Positions 26,064-34,722 are shown, counted from the first letter of the stretch. The stretch: DNA of 64,000 nt from Tolypothrix sp. FACHB-123 (GCF_014697075.1 NZ_JACJRE010000031.1:1-64000), one strand, 5' to 3'. Notes: generated from the letters alone by a model not told the origin. Translations and numbers: made by a program.

Positions 26064-27229
26064 AATCCGCCCACCCTTAAAAAAGTTCTAAAATCATTTA
26101 ATATTTCGTATCCCTGTTCTAAAGGTAATAACAACATATTTAATAACTTGTGATAAGTTATACCTCCTCGTCTATATGCTTCAGTACATAATTCTATAAA
26201 ATACCAGGAAAGTCCATGACTAATTAATTGTGTTAATCTTTCCTTCTGTCCTGTAGATAGATTTTGTGGAATTTCTGGATCGAATTTTTCTTGTGATTTA
26301 ATAACTAGCCTCCTTTCATTCTTTATTTGCATATGTAATTCTTCACTAATCAATTTCATCTCTAGGAAACGAATAATTACAACTTGAGAATTTACTTTAA
26401 ACTTTTCTGATGTAGAGATAATTGTATTTACTAAATCTTCTGGGTTTATATTTTTAATATTTTCTTCTATCCATTTTTGAGGAATTAAAAAATTTCCAGC
26501 AAAATTATTAGCACGCCATTCAATTCCATCATTATTTTTATTAAAGTAAGTAACTTCTTGACCAATAGATGAATCAAAAAGAGCATGACAGTATTCATGA
26601 GCAGCAGAAAAGTTCTGTCTATATAAGTCGTCAAGATAGTTGATTAAAATACAATGTCCAGCGGTTGGATGATGTATATATAAACCTGAAATATTACGGT
26701 CTTCTAGCTGACGTTTAAAAAGGTGAATACTTTGACTTCTTATTAAATCAAAAATATCTGATATTATTGATATTCCTAAGTTAAGACGTGTTCTTTCAAA
26801 TCCAGCAGCTTCAGCACCTTGCTTTTTGAAATGGCTATGGCTAAATTTATACGTTGCATAATTTGGCAGAGGTTTTGATTTTTTTTGAAAAATATCTTGT
26901 TCTAAAAAACTTTCATATTCGCACAATCTTACAAACTGTTGGATAGCTATCCTGTCATTTTTTGATAGTGATGAATTAAGGCGAAACATTTCTTGTATTT
27001 GGGATTCTGCTGAAGGATAATCACCAGTGACAAAATAGCGAAAATCCCGCTGGTACAGTGATGCTAGTAAGACAACTTGATCGCCTGTTACTTTATATTG
27101 TCCGGATTCCAACTTATAATAGTTATCAGTACTGATTTGAAGTTTACTTGCTGCTTCTTCAGGCTGAATCAGTAGGCTTTCACGCGCTTCTCGTAGCTTT
27201 TTACCTAGCAAGATATAGTCAAATGCCAT
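26060..27229 (-). CDS. XRE helix-turn-helix / ImmA-IrrE metallopeptidase
   Basis: A 389-residue protein. Residues 6-66 form an XRE-type HTH (LREARESLLIQPEEAASKL...YYKLESGQ). Residues about 150-250 form an ImmA/IrrE zinc peptidase: FSAAHEYCHALF with H211-E212-x2-H215 and a downstream acidic ligand in EWRANNFAGNFLIP (Glu237). Such proteins cleave repressors on stress signals in phage-like elements and toxin systems. The C-terminal 120 residues are helical and unassigned. It overlaps the PIN-like gene by four bases and lies 175 bases after the OmpA-type gene on the same strand. Confidence 0.82.
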   Translation of the reverse strand: MAFDYILLGKKLREARESLLIQPEEAASKLQISTDNYYKLESGQYKVTGDQVVLLASLYQRDFRYFVTGDYPSAESQIQEMFRLNSSLSKNDRIAIQQFVRLCEYESFLEQDIFQKKSKPLPNYATYKFSHSHFKKQGAEAAGFERTRLNLGISIISDIFDLIRSQSIHLFKRQLEDRNISGLYIHHPTAGHCILINYLDDLYRQNFSAAHEYCHALFDSSIGQEVTYFNKNNDGIEWRANNFAGNFLIPQKWIEENIKNINPEDLVNTIISTSEKFKVNSQVVIIRFLEMKLISEELHMQIKNERRLVIKSQEKFDPEIPQNLSTGQKERLTQLISHGLSWYFIELCTEAYRRGGITYHKLLNMLLLPLEQGYEILNDFRTFLRVGGL

Positions 27230-27403
27230 AGATGATATTTCCTATGATTTGATAAATCTTTTGCATTCATCAACCAAATTAATGCCTGTTTAATAATATA
27301 CTTTTTTTACAGAATTGCCATATAATCACGCTTAGCTATTATTAGACAAGCGATCGCCAGTTGCTTTCCTAATATTTGTAATCTTTGCTCAAAATCAAAG
27401 TTA

Positions 27404-28117
27404 TTAGCGATTATTACCCGGTGTTTTATACTGTCCTAACTGAGCAAAACGAATTTCAATCCGCCGACGTTTGGGATTATCGCTTCTGTCTGGTGGTGCA
27501 AATCCTCGGTCATCTGGTAATAGCAATTGCGCCGCAGAATAGGCTCGAAATTTTAGCTGCTTGAAAAGTCCTGATTTTTGTTGACGTTGCACATTTTGCA
27601 GTTCTTTAACTACTGCTAAGGCGCGCATTAAACCTAAATCAGCATTAGAACCAGGACATAAAATCGAAACATCTCGATTACGAGTAGCTACTTCTTCTAA
27701 TTTGGTATCTAAATTACCGCCGTTTTGATTACTACATTTTAAATAACCAACTTCTTCACCATCTGTATGACCGATAACTTCAATAACATCAACTTTTTTA
27801 TTACTATTTTCAATTTGCTTAATATTATTTTCAATTTCTTTTAAAATTATGCCATTTTGACCGATATCGGTTTTTAAATTACGTGGTAATACTGCGCTAC
27901 CCGAAGGAAATTCATATTTTGCCGATGGTAGTTCAATAATTGTTGGCTTTTCATCTGCACCAGTTCCTATCTGGGCATCATTATTTTTTGAATTTCTGGC
28001 TATTACTAATAGTAGCAGTAGCGTCATAATCATAAAAGCATTAGACATTAAATCAGTAAAAGAAGTCCAGATGCTAAAAGTATCATTTATAGGTACAGTT
28101 CTTATTCTTCTTGGCAT
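27404..28117 (-). CDS. ZorB/MotB-like OmpA-domain membrane protein
   Basis: A 237-residue protein with one N-terminal membrane helix (about 23-40, LMSNAFMIMTLLLLLVIA) directly after FTD. Asp22 occupies the place of the proton-binding Asp of MotB/ZorB stators. The periplasmic OmpA-like domain (about 70-225) shows VIGHTDGEE and NPKRRRIEIRF, peptidoglycan-binding features. It lies 31 bases after the MotA-like gene, the standard order for a proton-driven stator pair. With the long-tailed partner this resembles ZorA-ZorB of Zorya defence, but no ZorC/D/E gene is adjacent. A cell-envelope stator of another kind is the alternative. Confidence 0.75.
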   Translation of the reverse strand: MPRRIRTVPINDTFSIWTSFTDLMSNAFMIMTLLLLLVIARNSKNNDAQIGTGADEKPTIIELPSAKYEFPSGSAVLPRNLKTDIGQNGIILKEIENNIKQIENSNKKVDVIEVIGHTDGEEVGYLKCSNQNGGNLDTKLEEVATRNRDVSILCPGSNADLGLMRALAVVKELQNVQRQQKSGLFKQLKFRAYSAAQLLLPDDRGFAPPDRSDNPKRRRIEIRFAQLGQYKTPGNNR

Positions 28118-28148
28118 ATTATTTTCACCCTTGAGGTTTAACTCAAGA

Positions 28149-29549
28149 TTATTGTAATCTTGCTAATGCAGTTACTAAATTAGTCATATTAGTTTGAATT
28201 TGCTGCATAGCTTGATTGTTTTGCTCGAATTTTTCAGTAATCTTTTGTAATTGATTAATTTGATTATTTAATAGCGATGCATTTTGATTTAATGCTGAGA
28301 CTAATTGCGTTGTATTCGTCTGAGAAGCTTGTGTAGTATTTTCAATTACTCCCACCAAACTCTGCAAGCGATTATTGTGTGTACCAACTTCCCCAGTATG
28401 GTGCGTTAAAGATGTTGTTAGTTGGGATACATTAGTGTTGAAAAATTGGCTGCTTGTTGACAGTTTATTGGCATTTTGCACTAGGCGATCGCTTACTTGT
28501 GTGAGGTTTTGTTGATTAGTTTGAATTAAGTTTTGGATTTTTGAAGAATTATTAACTAAAGTCTGACAAATAGCTTCTAGATTATCTGCATAGTCTTGTA
28601 ATTTATCTATGGCGTTATCAAAAGAATTTGTCGAGTTACGTAGAGAATTTGTGATATCAGAAAAAGTTGTAGTTAGCTTTGCTAAGTTGTTAGTTGCACT
28701 ACTTAAAACATTAGCGCCTGTTTGCATCGATTGCGAAGATTGATTCGCTACAGCTTGGAAATTATTCGCAGATGTATTAAGTGTACTAGATGCTGCTGTG
28801 ACAGCATTTTGAAAATCTTGAGTGCTTTTCGGTAAAGTAGTGATAAAACTATTTAAGCTTTGGGAATATTTATCGATAGACTTGATTAAAACTTCTATTT
28901 TTTCAACTACAGTTGGCTGGTTTTGGGATAGCAAGAAATCATTATCTAGGTAATCTTCTAAAGAAATCAGCAGTTTATCTTTCTCTAACTCTAAATCATA
29001 AGTCGGATGAAATTTTGTCAAAAACACGCTTCCTGCTAAAGCTGCAAGACTACTTACAAACGCGATCGCCATTGAACCGATAATATCTGGTAAGGCTTGT
29101 TGTAATTGCAGTTCGCCGCCAGTATTTCTCCCGATTAAGAATAAATTCATTGTAATTCCCAAGAATGTCCCTAGTAAACCGAGAGCTAAAAGGGAGTTAG
29201 GAAGTAACTGATAGGAACGCTTATGTCTTTCCCAAATTTTTAATTCTGGGTTGTCACTACATCTTTTTTCTATTAAAGCTACTTTATTAATCTTCTCTAA
29301 TTGGTATTTGCTAATACCTTGAACTTTCTGGACTAATTCAGCCTGAATTTTTTGTTGGATTGTATCTACTTGTTGAAGTAAATTTCTCTTCAGTCTGACA
29401 CCATCAATCGTAGATTTAATAGTTAAAGTGACAAAACCCAAGACTATTAAATAAGGAAACCAAGGTATAGACGAAGGCTTAATTATATAAAGTAATAATA
29501 AAACTGCGCCAATTATTAATACACCAGAACGTATTGAAAGTTGATTCAT
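28149..29549 (-). CDS. ZorA/MotA-like proton-channel protein with long coiled-coil tail
   Basis: A 466-residue protein with four membrane helices (about 9-24, 30-46, 117-139, 156-178). The last two hold the MotA/TolQ/ExbB signature LLALGLLGTFLGITMNL and IIGSMAIAFVSSLAALAGSVF. Residues 200-466 are a Gln/Asn/Thr/Ser-rich coiled coil with heptads (KLTTTFSDITNSLRNSTNSF), not found in MotA or ExbB but typical of ZorA, whose tail projects into the cytoplasm. ATG 29549. It is the first gene of a minus-strand unit with the OmpA-type gene. A Ser/Thr kinase gene is divergent. Confidence 0.75.
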   Translation of the reverse strand: MNQLSIRSGVLIIGAVLLLLYIIKPSSIPWFPYLIVLGFVTLTIKSTIDGVRLKRNLLQQVDTIQQKIQAELVQKVQGISKYQLEKINKVALIEKRCSDNPELKIWERHKRSYQLLPNSLLALGLLGTFLGITMNLFLIGRNTGGELQLQQALPDIIGSMAIAFVSSLAALAGSVFLTKFHPTYDLELEKDKLLISLEDYLDNDFLLSQNQPTVVEKIEVLIKSIDKYSQSLNSFITTLPKSTQDFQNAVTAASSTLNTSANNFQAVANQSSQSMQTGANVLSSATNNLAKLTTTFSDITNSLRNSTNSFDNAIDKLQDYADNLEAICQTLVNNSSKIQNLIQTNQQNLTQVSDRLVQNANKLSTSSQFFNTNVSQLTTSLTHHTGEVGTHNNRLQSLVGVIENTTQASQTNTTQLVSALNQNASLLNNQINQLQKITEKFEQNNQAMQQIQTNMTNLVTALARLQ

Positions 29550-29624
29550 AATTTAGCAACTTTAAAAGTATATTAGTAGATGACCTATATGTAATAAAAC
29601 TTCTCAGTGTGTAAAATTCATCAT

Positions 29625-29653
29625 AACATGTATTTTGTAGTATAAAATATGTT
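29625..29653. promoter_or_regulatory. Imperfect AT-rich palindrome between divergent genes
   Basis: AACATGTATTTT and AAAATATGTT face each other across GTAGTAT, in the 260-base gap between the stator operon (leftward) and the kinase gene (rightward). It is a plausible operator for one or both; no family consensus is recognised. Confidence 0.35.
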
Positions 29654-29810
29654 ACATACTTGAATCAATGCTTGTATCACTAGACTTTTAGCCATGCTAA
29701 ACATAGATAGTTAGGGTGCAGTAGTGAAATATATTTGCTGATACGGCAAACAAAGTAAGTATTTTTTGAATGCAATTGCTTAGGGACAATCTCTGCTAGG
29801 GTACTGTCAG

Positions 29811-30896
29811 ATGAATACAGGGATATTTAAAATTATCGGTGGACGTTATGAGATTGTTGCATTACTTGGGGAAGGTGGTTTTAGCAAAACTTATCTAGCC
29901 AATGACTTGTTACAATCTGGAATGCATTATGCAGTTAAGCATTTTACGTTTTCTAGCACTAAACCAAGTGCAGTAACTACAGCCAAGAATCTCTTTCAAC
30001 GAGAAGTAAATATTCTGCAAAAATTAAACGGACATCCGAATATACCGAGTTTCTTTGAATATGTGGAAGAAAATCAAGAATTTTATTTAATTCAACAATA
30101 TATCCAGGGAAATACTTTAAGTGAAAAAATTCAATCTCAGCAAAATCTCGCAGAGTCTGAAGTTATCCAAATTATCGATAAATTAATTAATATCCTCGAA
30201 TTTGTCCATGAAAATAATGTTATTCATCGAGATATTAAGCCAGATAATATAATTATAGATAAAGACGATAATTTATTTTTAATTGACTTTGGGGCTGTCA
30301 AAGAATTTATTGCTCAAAATACTCAGCTACAAAAACCAGGAACGCAAATATATACCCAAGGCTATGCACCAATAGAACAGATGCGAGGATATCCCCGATT
30401 TAATAGTGATATTTACGCGCTAGGAATGACTGCAATTGAAGCACTCACAGGTTTAGAACCTCAAGCTTTAACCTTGGATATTTACGGAGAAATTGTCTGG
30501 AGAGATAAAGCAGAAGTTAGCGATTGGCTAGCAAATATATTATCGAAAATGGTGCGCCATGAATTTAGTGCTAGATATCAAACAGTTTTCGATATAAAAC
30601 GAGATTTAAATCCAAATCAATCTGCAACAAACTTAGTACCAACACAAGCGATCGCACCATCGTTCAATATATATCAAACAAGCAATGAATCCACAAGTAA
30701 TATGATTCTTTATACAATCATGGGTGTGTTATCGATTGTTGCTATCCTTTATGCTGCTGGATTACTACCAGGAACAAGAAATACTCCGCCGAAGAGACAA
30801 CAGGCTTTATTGCTAGAAATAATTGTAAATTTGAATGCTCAAACGCAAGCGATCGCAATAAATAACCAAACCTCTGTGATGCATGGTAGATGCTAG
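29811..30896 (+). CDS. Ser/Thr protein kinase with single C-terminal membrane helix
   Basis: A 361-residue Hanks-type kinase with a complete catalytic set: LGEGGFSKTYLA (P-loop, 19-30), Lys43 in AVKHF, HRDIKPDN (139-146, catalytic Asp141) and DFG as LIDFGAVKE (Asp159). A membrane helix at about 298-316 (ILYTIMGVLSIVAILYAAGLLP) is followed by only about 40 residues, so there is no PASTA, WD40 or other sensor. ATG 29811. It is divergent from the stator pair and could phosphorylate its members; that is conjecture. Confidence 0.88.
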   Translation: MNTGIFKIIGGRYEIVALLGEGGFSKTYLANDLLQSGMHYAVKHFTFSSTKPSAVTTAKNLFQREVNILQKLNGHPNIPSFFEYVEENQEFYLIQQYIQGNTLSEKIQSQQNLAESEVIQIIDKLINILEFVHENNVIHRDIKPDNIIIDKDDNLFLIDFGAVKEFIAQNTQLQKPGTQIYTQGYAPIEQMRGYPRFNSDIYALGMTAIEALTGLEPQALTLDIYGEIVWRDKAEVSDWLANILSKMVRHEFSARYQTVFDIKRDLNPNQSATNLVPTQAIAPSFNIYQTSNESTSNMILYTIMGVLSIVAILYAAGLLPGTRNTPPKRQQALLLEIIVNLNAQTQAIAINNQTSVMHGRC

Positions 30897-30931
30897 AGCG
30901 ATCCAATATCTGTACTCATACCAGGATATAA

Positions 30932-31144
30932 TTATTCTTGCACGACCTCGACTAATTCCTCAATCATTACGTCAAAAGTGCGTGCTAACTTCAAAATTGC
31001 GGTAAAATCTACAGTTGCCAGTCCAGGCGATCGCGCGTAGGTTCTGAGAGTACTATACACCACACCAGAACGGTCAGATACCTCTTTCAGCGTCCAACCC
31101 CTATCCGCAGCAAATTCTCTAATCTTTAACCGAACCATTCCCAT
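30932..31144 (-). CDS. Small XRE-type transcriptional regulator
   Basis: A 70-residue protein that is a bare Cro/CI-type HTH: MVRLKIREFAADRGWTLKEV, SDRSGVVYSTLRTYARSPG, then LARTFDVMIEELVEVVQ. Such single-domain repressors often regulate themselves and adjacent selfish or defence genes. It is divergent from the 31367 gene; three tandem repeats lie between them. ATG 31144 (MGMV) with an alternative ATG six bases on. Confidence 0.82.
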   Translation of the reverse strand: MGMVRLKIREFAADRGWTLKEVSDRSGVVYSTLRTYARSPGLATVDFTAILKLARTFDVMIEELVEVVQE

Positions 31145-31296
31145 AATTTACTTGACAAATGACTTATATGAGTCGTTTAATAATTATAGCTTAAATAATA
31201 ACAATCGCCCTCTGGCCTGGAAAACTAAAGGGCGATTGCGTTGAAGTTGATCGCGTACATTCTGTTTACAGAGATGTTCTCTGTGAGAACGGTACG

Positions 31297-31360
31297 CATT
31301 TCCTTTAAACAGAAGGCATTCCCTTTAAGCAGAAATCCCATTCTTTTTAAACAGAAATTT
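31297..31360. promoter_or_regulatory. Three tandem ~21-base repeats in divergent intergenic region
   Basis: CATTTCCTTTAAACAGAAGG (31297-31316), CATTCCCTTTAAGCAGAAAT (from 31317) and CATTCTTTTTAAACAGAAAT (from 31339) are direct repeats of 20-22 bases. A looser copy (CATTCTGTTTACAGAG) begins at 31258. The spacing matches two helical turns, as expected for multiple operator sites of a dimeric HTH protein such as the divergent XRE gene product. Confidence 0.5.
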
Positions 31361-31366
31361 AGTCTT

Positions 31367-31855
31367 ATGTTATCATCCCTCAAGCCCAAAGCGCTTGTCA
31401 TCCGTGAATCAAAAATTATTCATAAATCAGCGATCGTTCATCCATTAGCGCGATTTGTCACCGAAGAAGCTATTTGTTTAAGATTCCAAATTAATCGTGA
31501 AGATATATATACAGTGGAATGCTGGCGCTACATAATTTACGTTCATGGTAAAGGCGTGAGTAAATTTGTGAGCTATGCTGATTTTCCGCCAATTTTGGGT
31601 GTAAAAGCACCGACGCAAAGCGATGTTGCAAAATGGCGTAGACGCTGGCGCAAGCAACATGAACCCCATCGCCACAAGCAAGCGCCTCATTGGTGGGGAG
31701 AATTTTTTATTGATGAATTCTCTCAAGCACACTCAGAGGCTATGTTACATAGTTGGGTAGAACTAGTTGAGTCAATTCAATTTGCTTTTAATACAGAAAA
31801 GTTAGCAGAATTGCGAAATAGCTATCAACAAGAAAAATTGCTTTTGAGAAGCTAA
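31367..31855 (+). CDS. Hypothetical protein
   Basis: A 162-residue soluble basic protein of unknown function. It contains RFVTEEAICLRFQINREDIYTVECWRYIIYVHGKGVSKFVSYADFP and a Trp/Arg/His-rich centre (VAKWRRRWRKQHEPHRHKQ, then APHWWGEFF). The open frame extends to TTG 31241, but that extension is encoded by the tandem repeats; ATG 31367 is chosen, although no strong Shine-Dalgarno site precedes it. It lies between the XRE gene and a restriction-modification pair, so it might belong to either. Confidence 0.55.
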   Translation: MLSSLKPKALVIRESKIIHKSAIVHPLARFVTEEAICLRFQINREDIYTVECWRYIIYVHGKGVSKFVSYADFPPILGVKAPTQSDVAKWRRRWRKQHEPHRHKQAPHWWGEFFIDEFSQAHSEAMLHSWVELVESIQFAFNTEKLAELRNSYQQEKLLLRS

Positions 31856-31970
31856 AACACTGACAGAGCAAATGGACTCAGCCCTTAGCTAATCCTTGGT
31901 CGGGTTCCGATCAGCAAGCTGCCTTTTCTCTTGTGATAAACTGACTAAGATTATTTGTTCTGCTATCAAG

Positions 31971-32906
31971 ATGGTTAGCCTACCGCATCCAATCCAGTAT
32001 CAGGGTAGTAAAAGAAATCTTGCCTCAGATATTCTCAAGTTTTTTCCTCATAAGGTAAACCGGTTGGTAGAGCCTTTTACTGGAACTGCAGCTATTAGTA
32101 TTGCTACTGCTGCTAAACGCATTTCTCAAAACTTTTGGCTTAATGACCTAAACAAGCCATTGATTGAGCTATTGGAGCTAATTGTAGAAAAACCACATGA
32201 AATAGTGAACGCTTATACAAATATATGGAATGAGCAGCATCATGATTCTATAAATCACTACTTTGAGGTTAGAGAAAATTTTAATAAAACCAATGATCCA
32301 AAACTTTTTTTGTATTTATTAGCTCGATGTGTAAAAGGGGCTGTTCGCTATAACTCTGACGGATACTTCAATCAAAGTCCTGATAAAAGGCGTAAGGGTA
32401 CTCAACCTGAGAAGATGAAGAAAAACATAGAAGGAGTTTCTACTCTTTTGAAAGGTAAATGTAAATTTACATGCCTAGATTACAGAGAAGTGTTAGCCGA
32501 GGTAAAAACTAGTGATTTTGTTTATATAGACCCTCCCTATCAAGGTGTATGCGGAAATAGAGATTCAAGATATTTCTCTGGAATTCATTTTGATGATTTT
32601 GTCCTAGCCCTTGAACAGTTAAATCGCAGAGAAGTAGCGTTTGCAATCAGTTATGATGGCAGACGAGGCAATAAAGTCTTTGGTAATACATTACCTTGGG
32701 AATTGGGACTCAGAAAGATTGAAATCGAAGTAGGGAGATCATCACAAGCAACGTTGCTGGGTAAAGATGAAATAACAGTAGAATCTTTATATTTATCGCC
32801 AAATTTAGCAGATGGGCAGTTGTCAGATTTTGCCAGCTATATTAGCAAATCACCAAACCAACTGACCTCAATGGGAAAGCATGGACAGTTTTCAACAGTT
32901 ACCTGA
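31971..32906 (+). CDS. DNA N6-adenine methyltransferase (D12 class, type II RM)
   Basis: About 311 residues. Motif X/I region QYQGSKRNLASDIL and VEPFTGTAAISIA and catalytic motif IV as VYIDPPY identify an alpha-class (Dam/DpnM-like, MethyltransfD12) adenine methylase. A central target-recognition region carries CVKGAVRYNSDGYFNQSPDKRRKG. ATG 31971 (MVSLPHPIQYQG) matches the family start; the ORF extends to TTG 31896 without support. The gene overlaps the next one by 26 bases, so methylase and endonuclease are translationally linked. Recognition sequence unknown. Confidence 0.88.
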   Translation: MVSLPHPIQYQGSKRNLASDILKFFPHKVNRLVEPFTGTAAISIATAAKRISQNFWLNDLNKPLIELLELIVEKPHEIVNAYTNIWNEQHHDSINHYFEVRENFNKTNDPKLFLYLLARCVKGAVRYNSDGYFNQSPDKRRKGTQPEKMKKNIEGVSTLLKGKCKFTCLDYREVLAEVKTSDFVYIDPPYQGVCGNRDSRYFSGIHFDDFVLALEQLNRREVAFAISYDGRRGNKVFGNTLPWELGLRKIEIEVGRSSQATLLGKDEITVESLYLSPNLADGQLSDFASYISKSPNQLTSMGKHGQFSTVT

Positions 32907-33615
32907 TGATTTCATAAAACTTTGTCAGTCGGTCACCGCTAAAAGACCTAAGGCTGTTATTGACCACATTTTGCAATACGGTTTTGTAACAACGGAAGAC
33001 TTGAAACAAATATATGGCTATAATCATCCTCCAAGGGCGGCTAGAGATGTTAGAGAACATGGAATTCCTCTAGAAACTTTCCGCGTCACAGGGAGTGATG
33101 GAAGAAAAATAGCTGCCTACAAGTTTGGAGATATTAGCAAGGCAAGGTTTTCCAGACTTTCTGGTAGAACAGGCTTATCCAAACAAATTAAAGATGAGTT
33201 GATTACGAAATATGGTTGCAAGTGCTTTATCTACTTAGAGAAAGTTGATGAGCGTGAATTGCAAATTGATCATCGTATTCCATTTGAAGTTGATGGAGAA
33301 CCGGATTTAGAACCAGAAAATTTTATGCTGCTTTGTGGCTCTGCTAATCGAGCTAAATCTTGGTCATGTGAGCATTGTGAAAATTGGAACAACATTCAGG
33401 ATAAATCTATTTGCTTGTCTTGTTACTGGGCATATCCAGAAAGTTACACACATATTGCAATGCGGCAAGTTAGAAGAGTAGATCTTTTATGGGAAGGAGA
33501 CGATATTGAGATATATGAAAGGTTAAAACAACGGGCGATCAGTCTAGAAAAAGAAATACCTGAATTTGTTAAGGAAATAATCGAACGGGAGATAAATCTA
33601 AACAGTGAAGGCTAA
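32881..33615 (+). CDS. HNH restriction endonuclease with zinc-ribbon insert
   Basis: A 244-residue putative type II endonuclease. N-terminal winged-helix-like region (VIDHILQYGFVTTEDLKQIYGYNHPPRAARDVREHG), then an HNH core: LQIDHRIPFEVDGE (catalytic His) and NFMLLCGSANRAKSW. This is followed by a treble-clef or ribbon CEHCENW...CLSCYW. The Arg/Asn of the third HNH helix is present. It overlaps the adenine methylase gene, the normal layout for type II RM genes. I do not recognise the prototype enzyme. Confidence 0.82.
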   Translation: MDSFQQLPDDFIKLCQSVTAKRPKAVIDHILQYGFVTTEDLKQIYGYNHPPRAARDVREHGIPLETFRVTGSDGRKIAAYKFGDISKARFSRLSGRTGLSKQIKDELITKYGCKCFIYLEKVDERELQIDHRIPFEVDGEPDLEPENFMLLCGSANRAKSWSCEHCENWNNIQDKSICLSCYWAYPESYTHIAMRQVRRVDLLWEGDDIEIYERLKQRAISLEKEIPEFVKEIIEREINLNSEG

Positions 33616-33679
33616 AAAACCCAGTGCGGCGGACTAAAGAATCTGTAAGTAAATTTCTGTAATAACTTATCTAATACAA

Positions 33680-33722
33680 AGACGCTTTCTTACTAGAAAA
33701 GGAATTAGCAAGGAAAGCGTCT
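33680..33722. terminator. Bidirectional terminator hairpin
   Basis: AGACGCTTTC (33680-33689) and GAAAGCGTCT (33713-33722) form a perfect 10-base-pair stem between convergent genes (endonuclease and S1 protein). A short A/T-rich tract flanks each side. Confidence 0.55.
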
Positions 33723-33759
33723 CAAAAATGAAAATCAATTGTGCGATCAATAAAAATTG

Positions 33760-34662
33760 CTATTGGTCAGCTTTTTGACTAGCACGATTAGCACGCGCTT
33801 CAGCTGAAGCCATTACTTCATCCATATTCTCTAAAACTTCACCGGGGAAATTCTCTAAAACTCTGGTAGAAAGTGCAACTCTTCCTTTACCTTCGTCTAA
33901 GTCAATAATTACCGCTTTAATTGGCTGACCAATTTGAAATACTTTATCGAGAGACTCAATAAACTTTTGGCTGACTTGCTTAATATGCAGTAAAGCACTG
34001 ACACCATCTAAATCGATAAAGACACCAAAAGGTTTAATACCTGTGACTTTACCTTCCACTAATTGACCGAGTTCTAATAAACTAAAGCTGCTCGAACGAG
34101 TTGCTAAACGCTGGGAAAGGATCAGCTTTTTGTTATTACGGTCTACTTCTAAGAAACCAGCTGTGAGAGTTTGACCTTTGAGTGCTTCTAAATTATCACG
34201 CTCAATCAAGTGCGATCGCGGAATAAATCCCCGCAAAGATTGAATATCAACAGTCACACCACCTTTATTTACCCCAGTTACCCGCACTGGTACAGTCTGG
34301 GAATTTTCCTGCATTTGCGCCAATTTTTCCCAGATATGCTTAATTTCTAACTGTTTACGCGACAGCATTACCTGCCCTTCTGCATCCTGCTCGCGGATAA
34401 TTAAAAACTCTAGTTCCTCTTGCAGTGGTAAAACTTCAGATAAATCGGTAACTGCTCTCAAAGAAGCCTCATCACGGGGAATAAAAGCTGACGATTTACC
34501 GCCAATATCAACGTAAGCGCCATCAGGGTCAAGCTGGAATACTTTACCATGCACTATCTGCCCTTTTTGAAACTGATAATCGTGTTTTTCCAGCGCTTTG
34601 GCAAAATCGTCCATTGTAAATGGCGAATTGGCTGTTTGAGAACGTTTCGATTCGGAATTCAT
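33760..34662 (-). CDS. rpsA: S1-domain RNA-binding protein (Rps1b type)
   Basis: A 300-residue protein with three S1 OB-folds (about 32-105, 120-190, 203-275): GQIVHGKVFQLDPDGAYVDIG, VPVRVTGVNKGGVTVDI and GQLVEGKVTGIKPFGVFIDLDGVSALLHI. Cyanobacteria have two S1 paralogues; this sequence, with its shorter C-terminus (NMDEVMASAEARANRASQK), resembles the Rps1b paralogue, not the ribosome-bound Rps1a. It may act in mRNA binding. ATG 34662. A TGTCAGTGG-type short tandem repeat block follows upstream (34684-34722). Confidence 0.85.
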   Translation of the reverse strand: MNSESKRSQTANSPFTMDDFAKALEKHDYQFQKGQIVHGKVFQLDPDGAYVDIGGKSSAFIPRDEASLRAVTDLSEVLPLQEELEFLIIREQDAEGQVMLSRKQLEIKHIWEKLAQMQENSQTVPVRVTGVNKGGVTVDIQSLRGFIPRSHLIERDNLEALKGQTLTAGFLEVDRNNKKLILSQRLATRSSSFSLLELGQLVEGKVTGIKPFGVFIDLDGVSALLHIKQVSQKFIESLDKVFQIGQPIKAVIIDLDEGKGRVALSTRVLENFPGEVLENMDEVMASAEARANRASQKADQ

Positions 34663-34683
34663 GACGTTTGAAGATAAATTGTT

Positions 34684-34722
34684 AGTAGTCAGTTGTCAGT
34701 GGTCAGTGGTCAGTTGTGAGTA
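34684..34722. repeat. Short tandem repeats (GTCAGTTGTCAGTG type)
   Basis: GTCAGTT/GTCAGTG units repeated about five times between the S1 gene and the dienelactone hydrolase gene. Same STRR class as at 4105 and 45286. Confidence 0.6.

Noticed and set aside
27404-29549. Calling the pair a complete Zorya system
   Set aside because: ZorC, ZorD or ZorE-like genes (EH-signature, Snf2 helicase, HNH) are not adjacent; the only HNH protein nearby belongs with its own methylase 3.5 kb away on the other strand.
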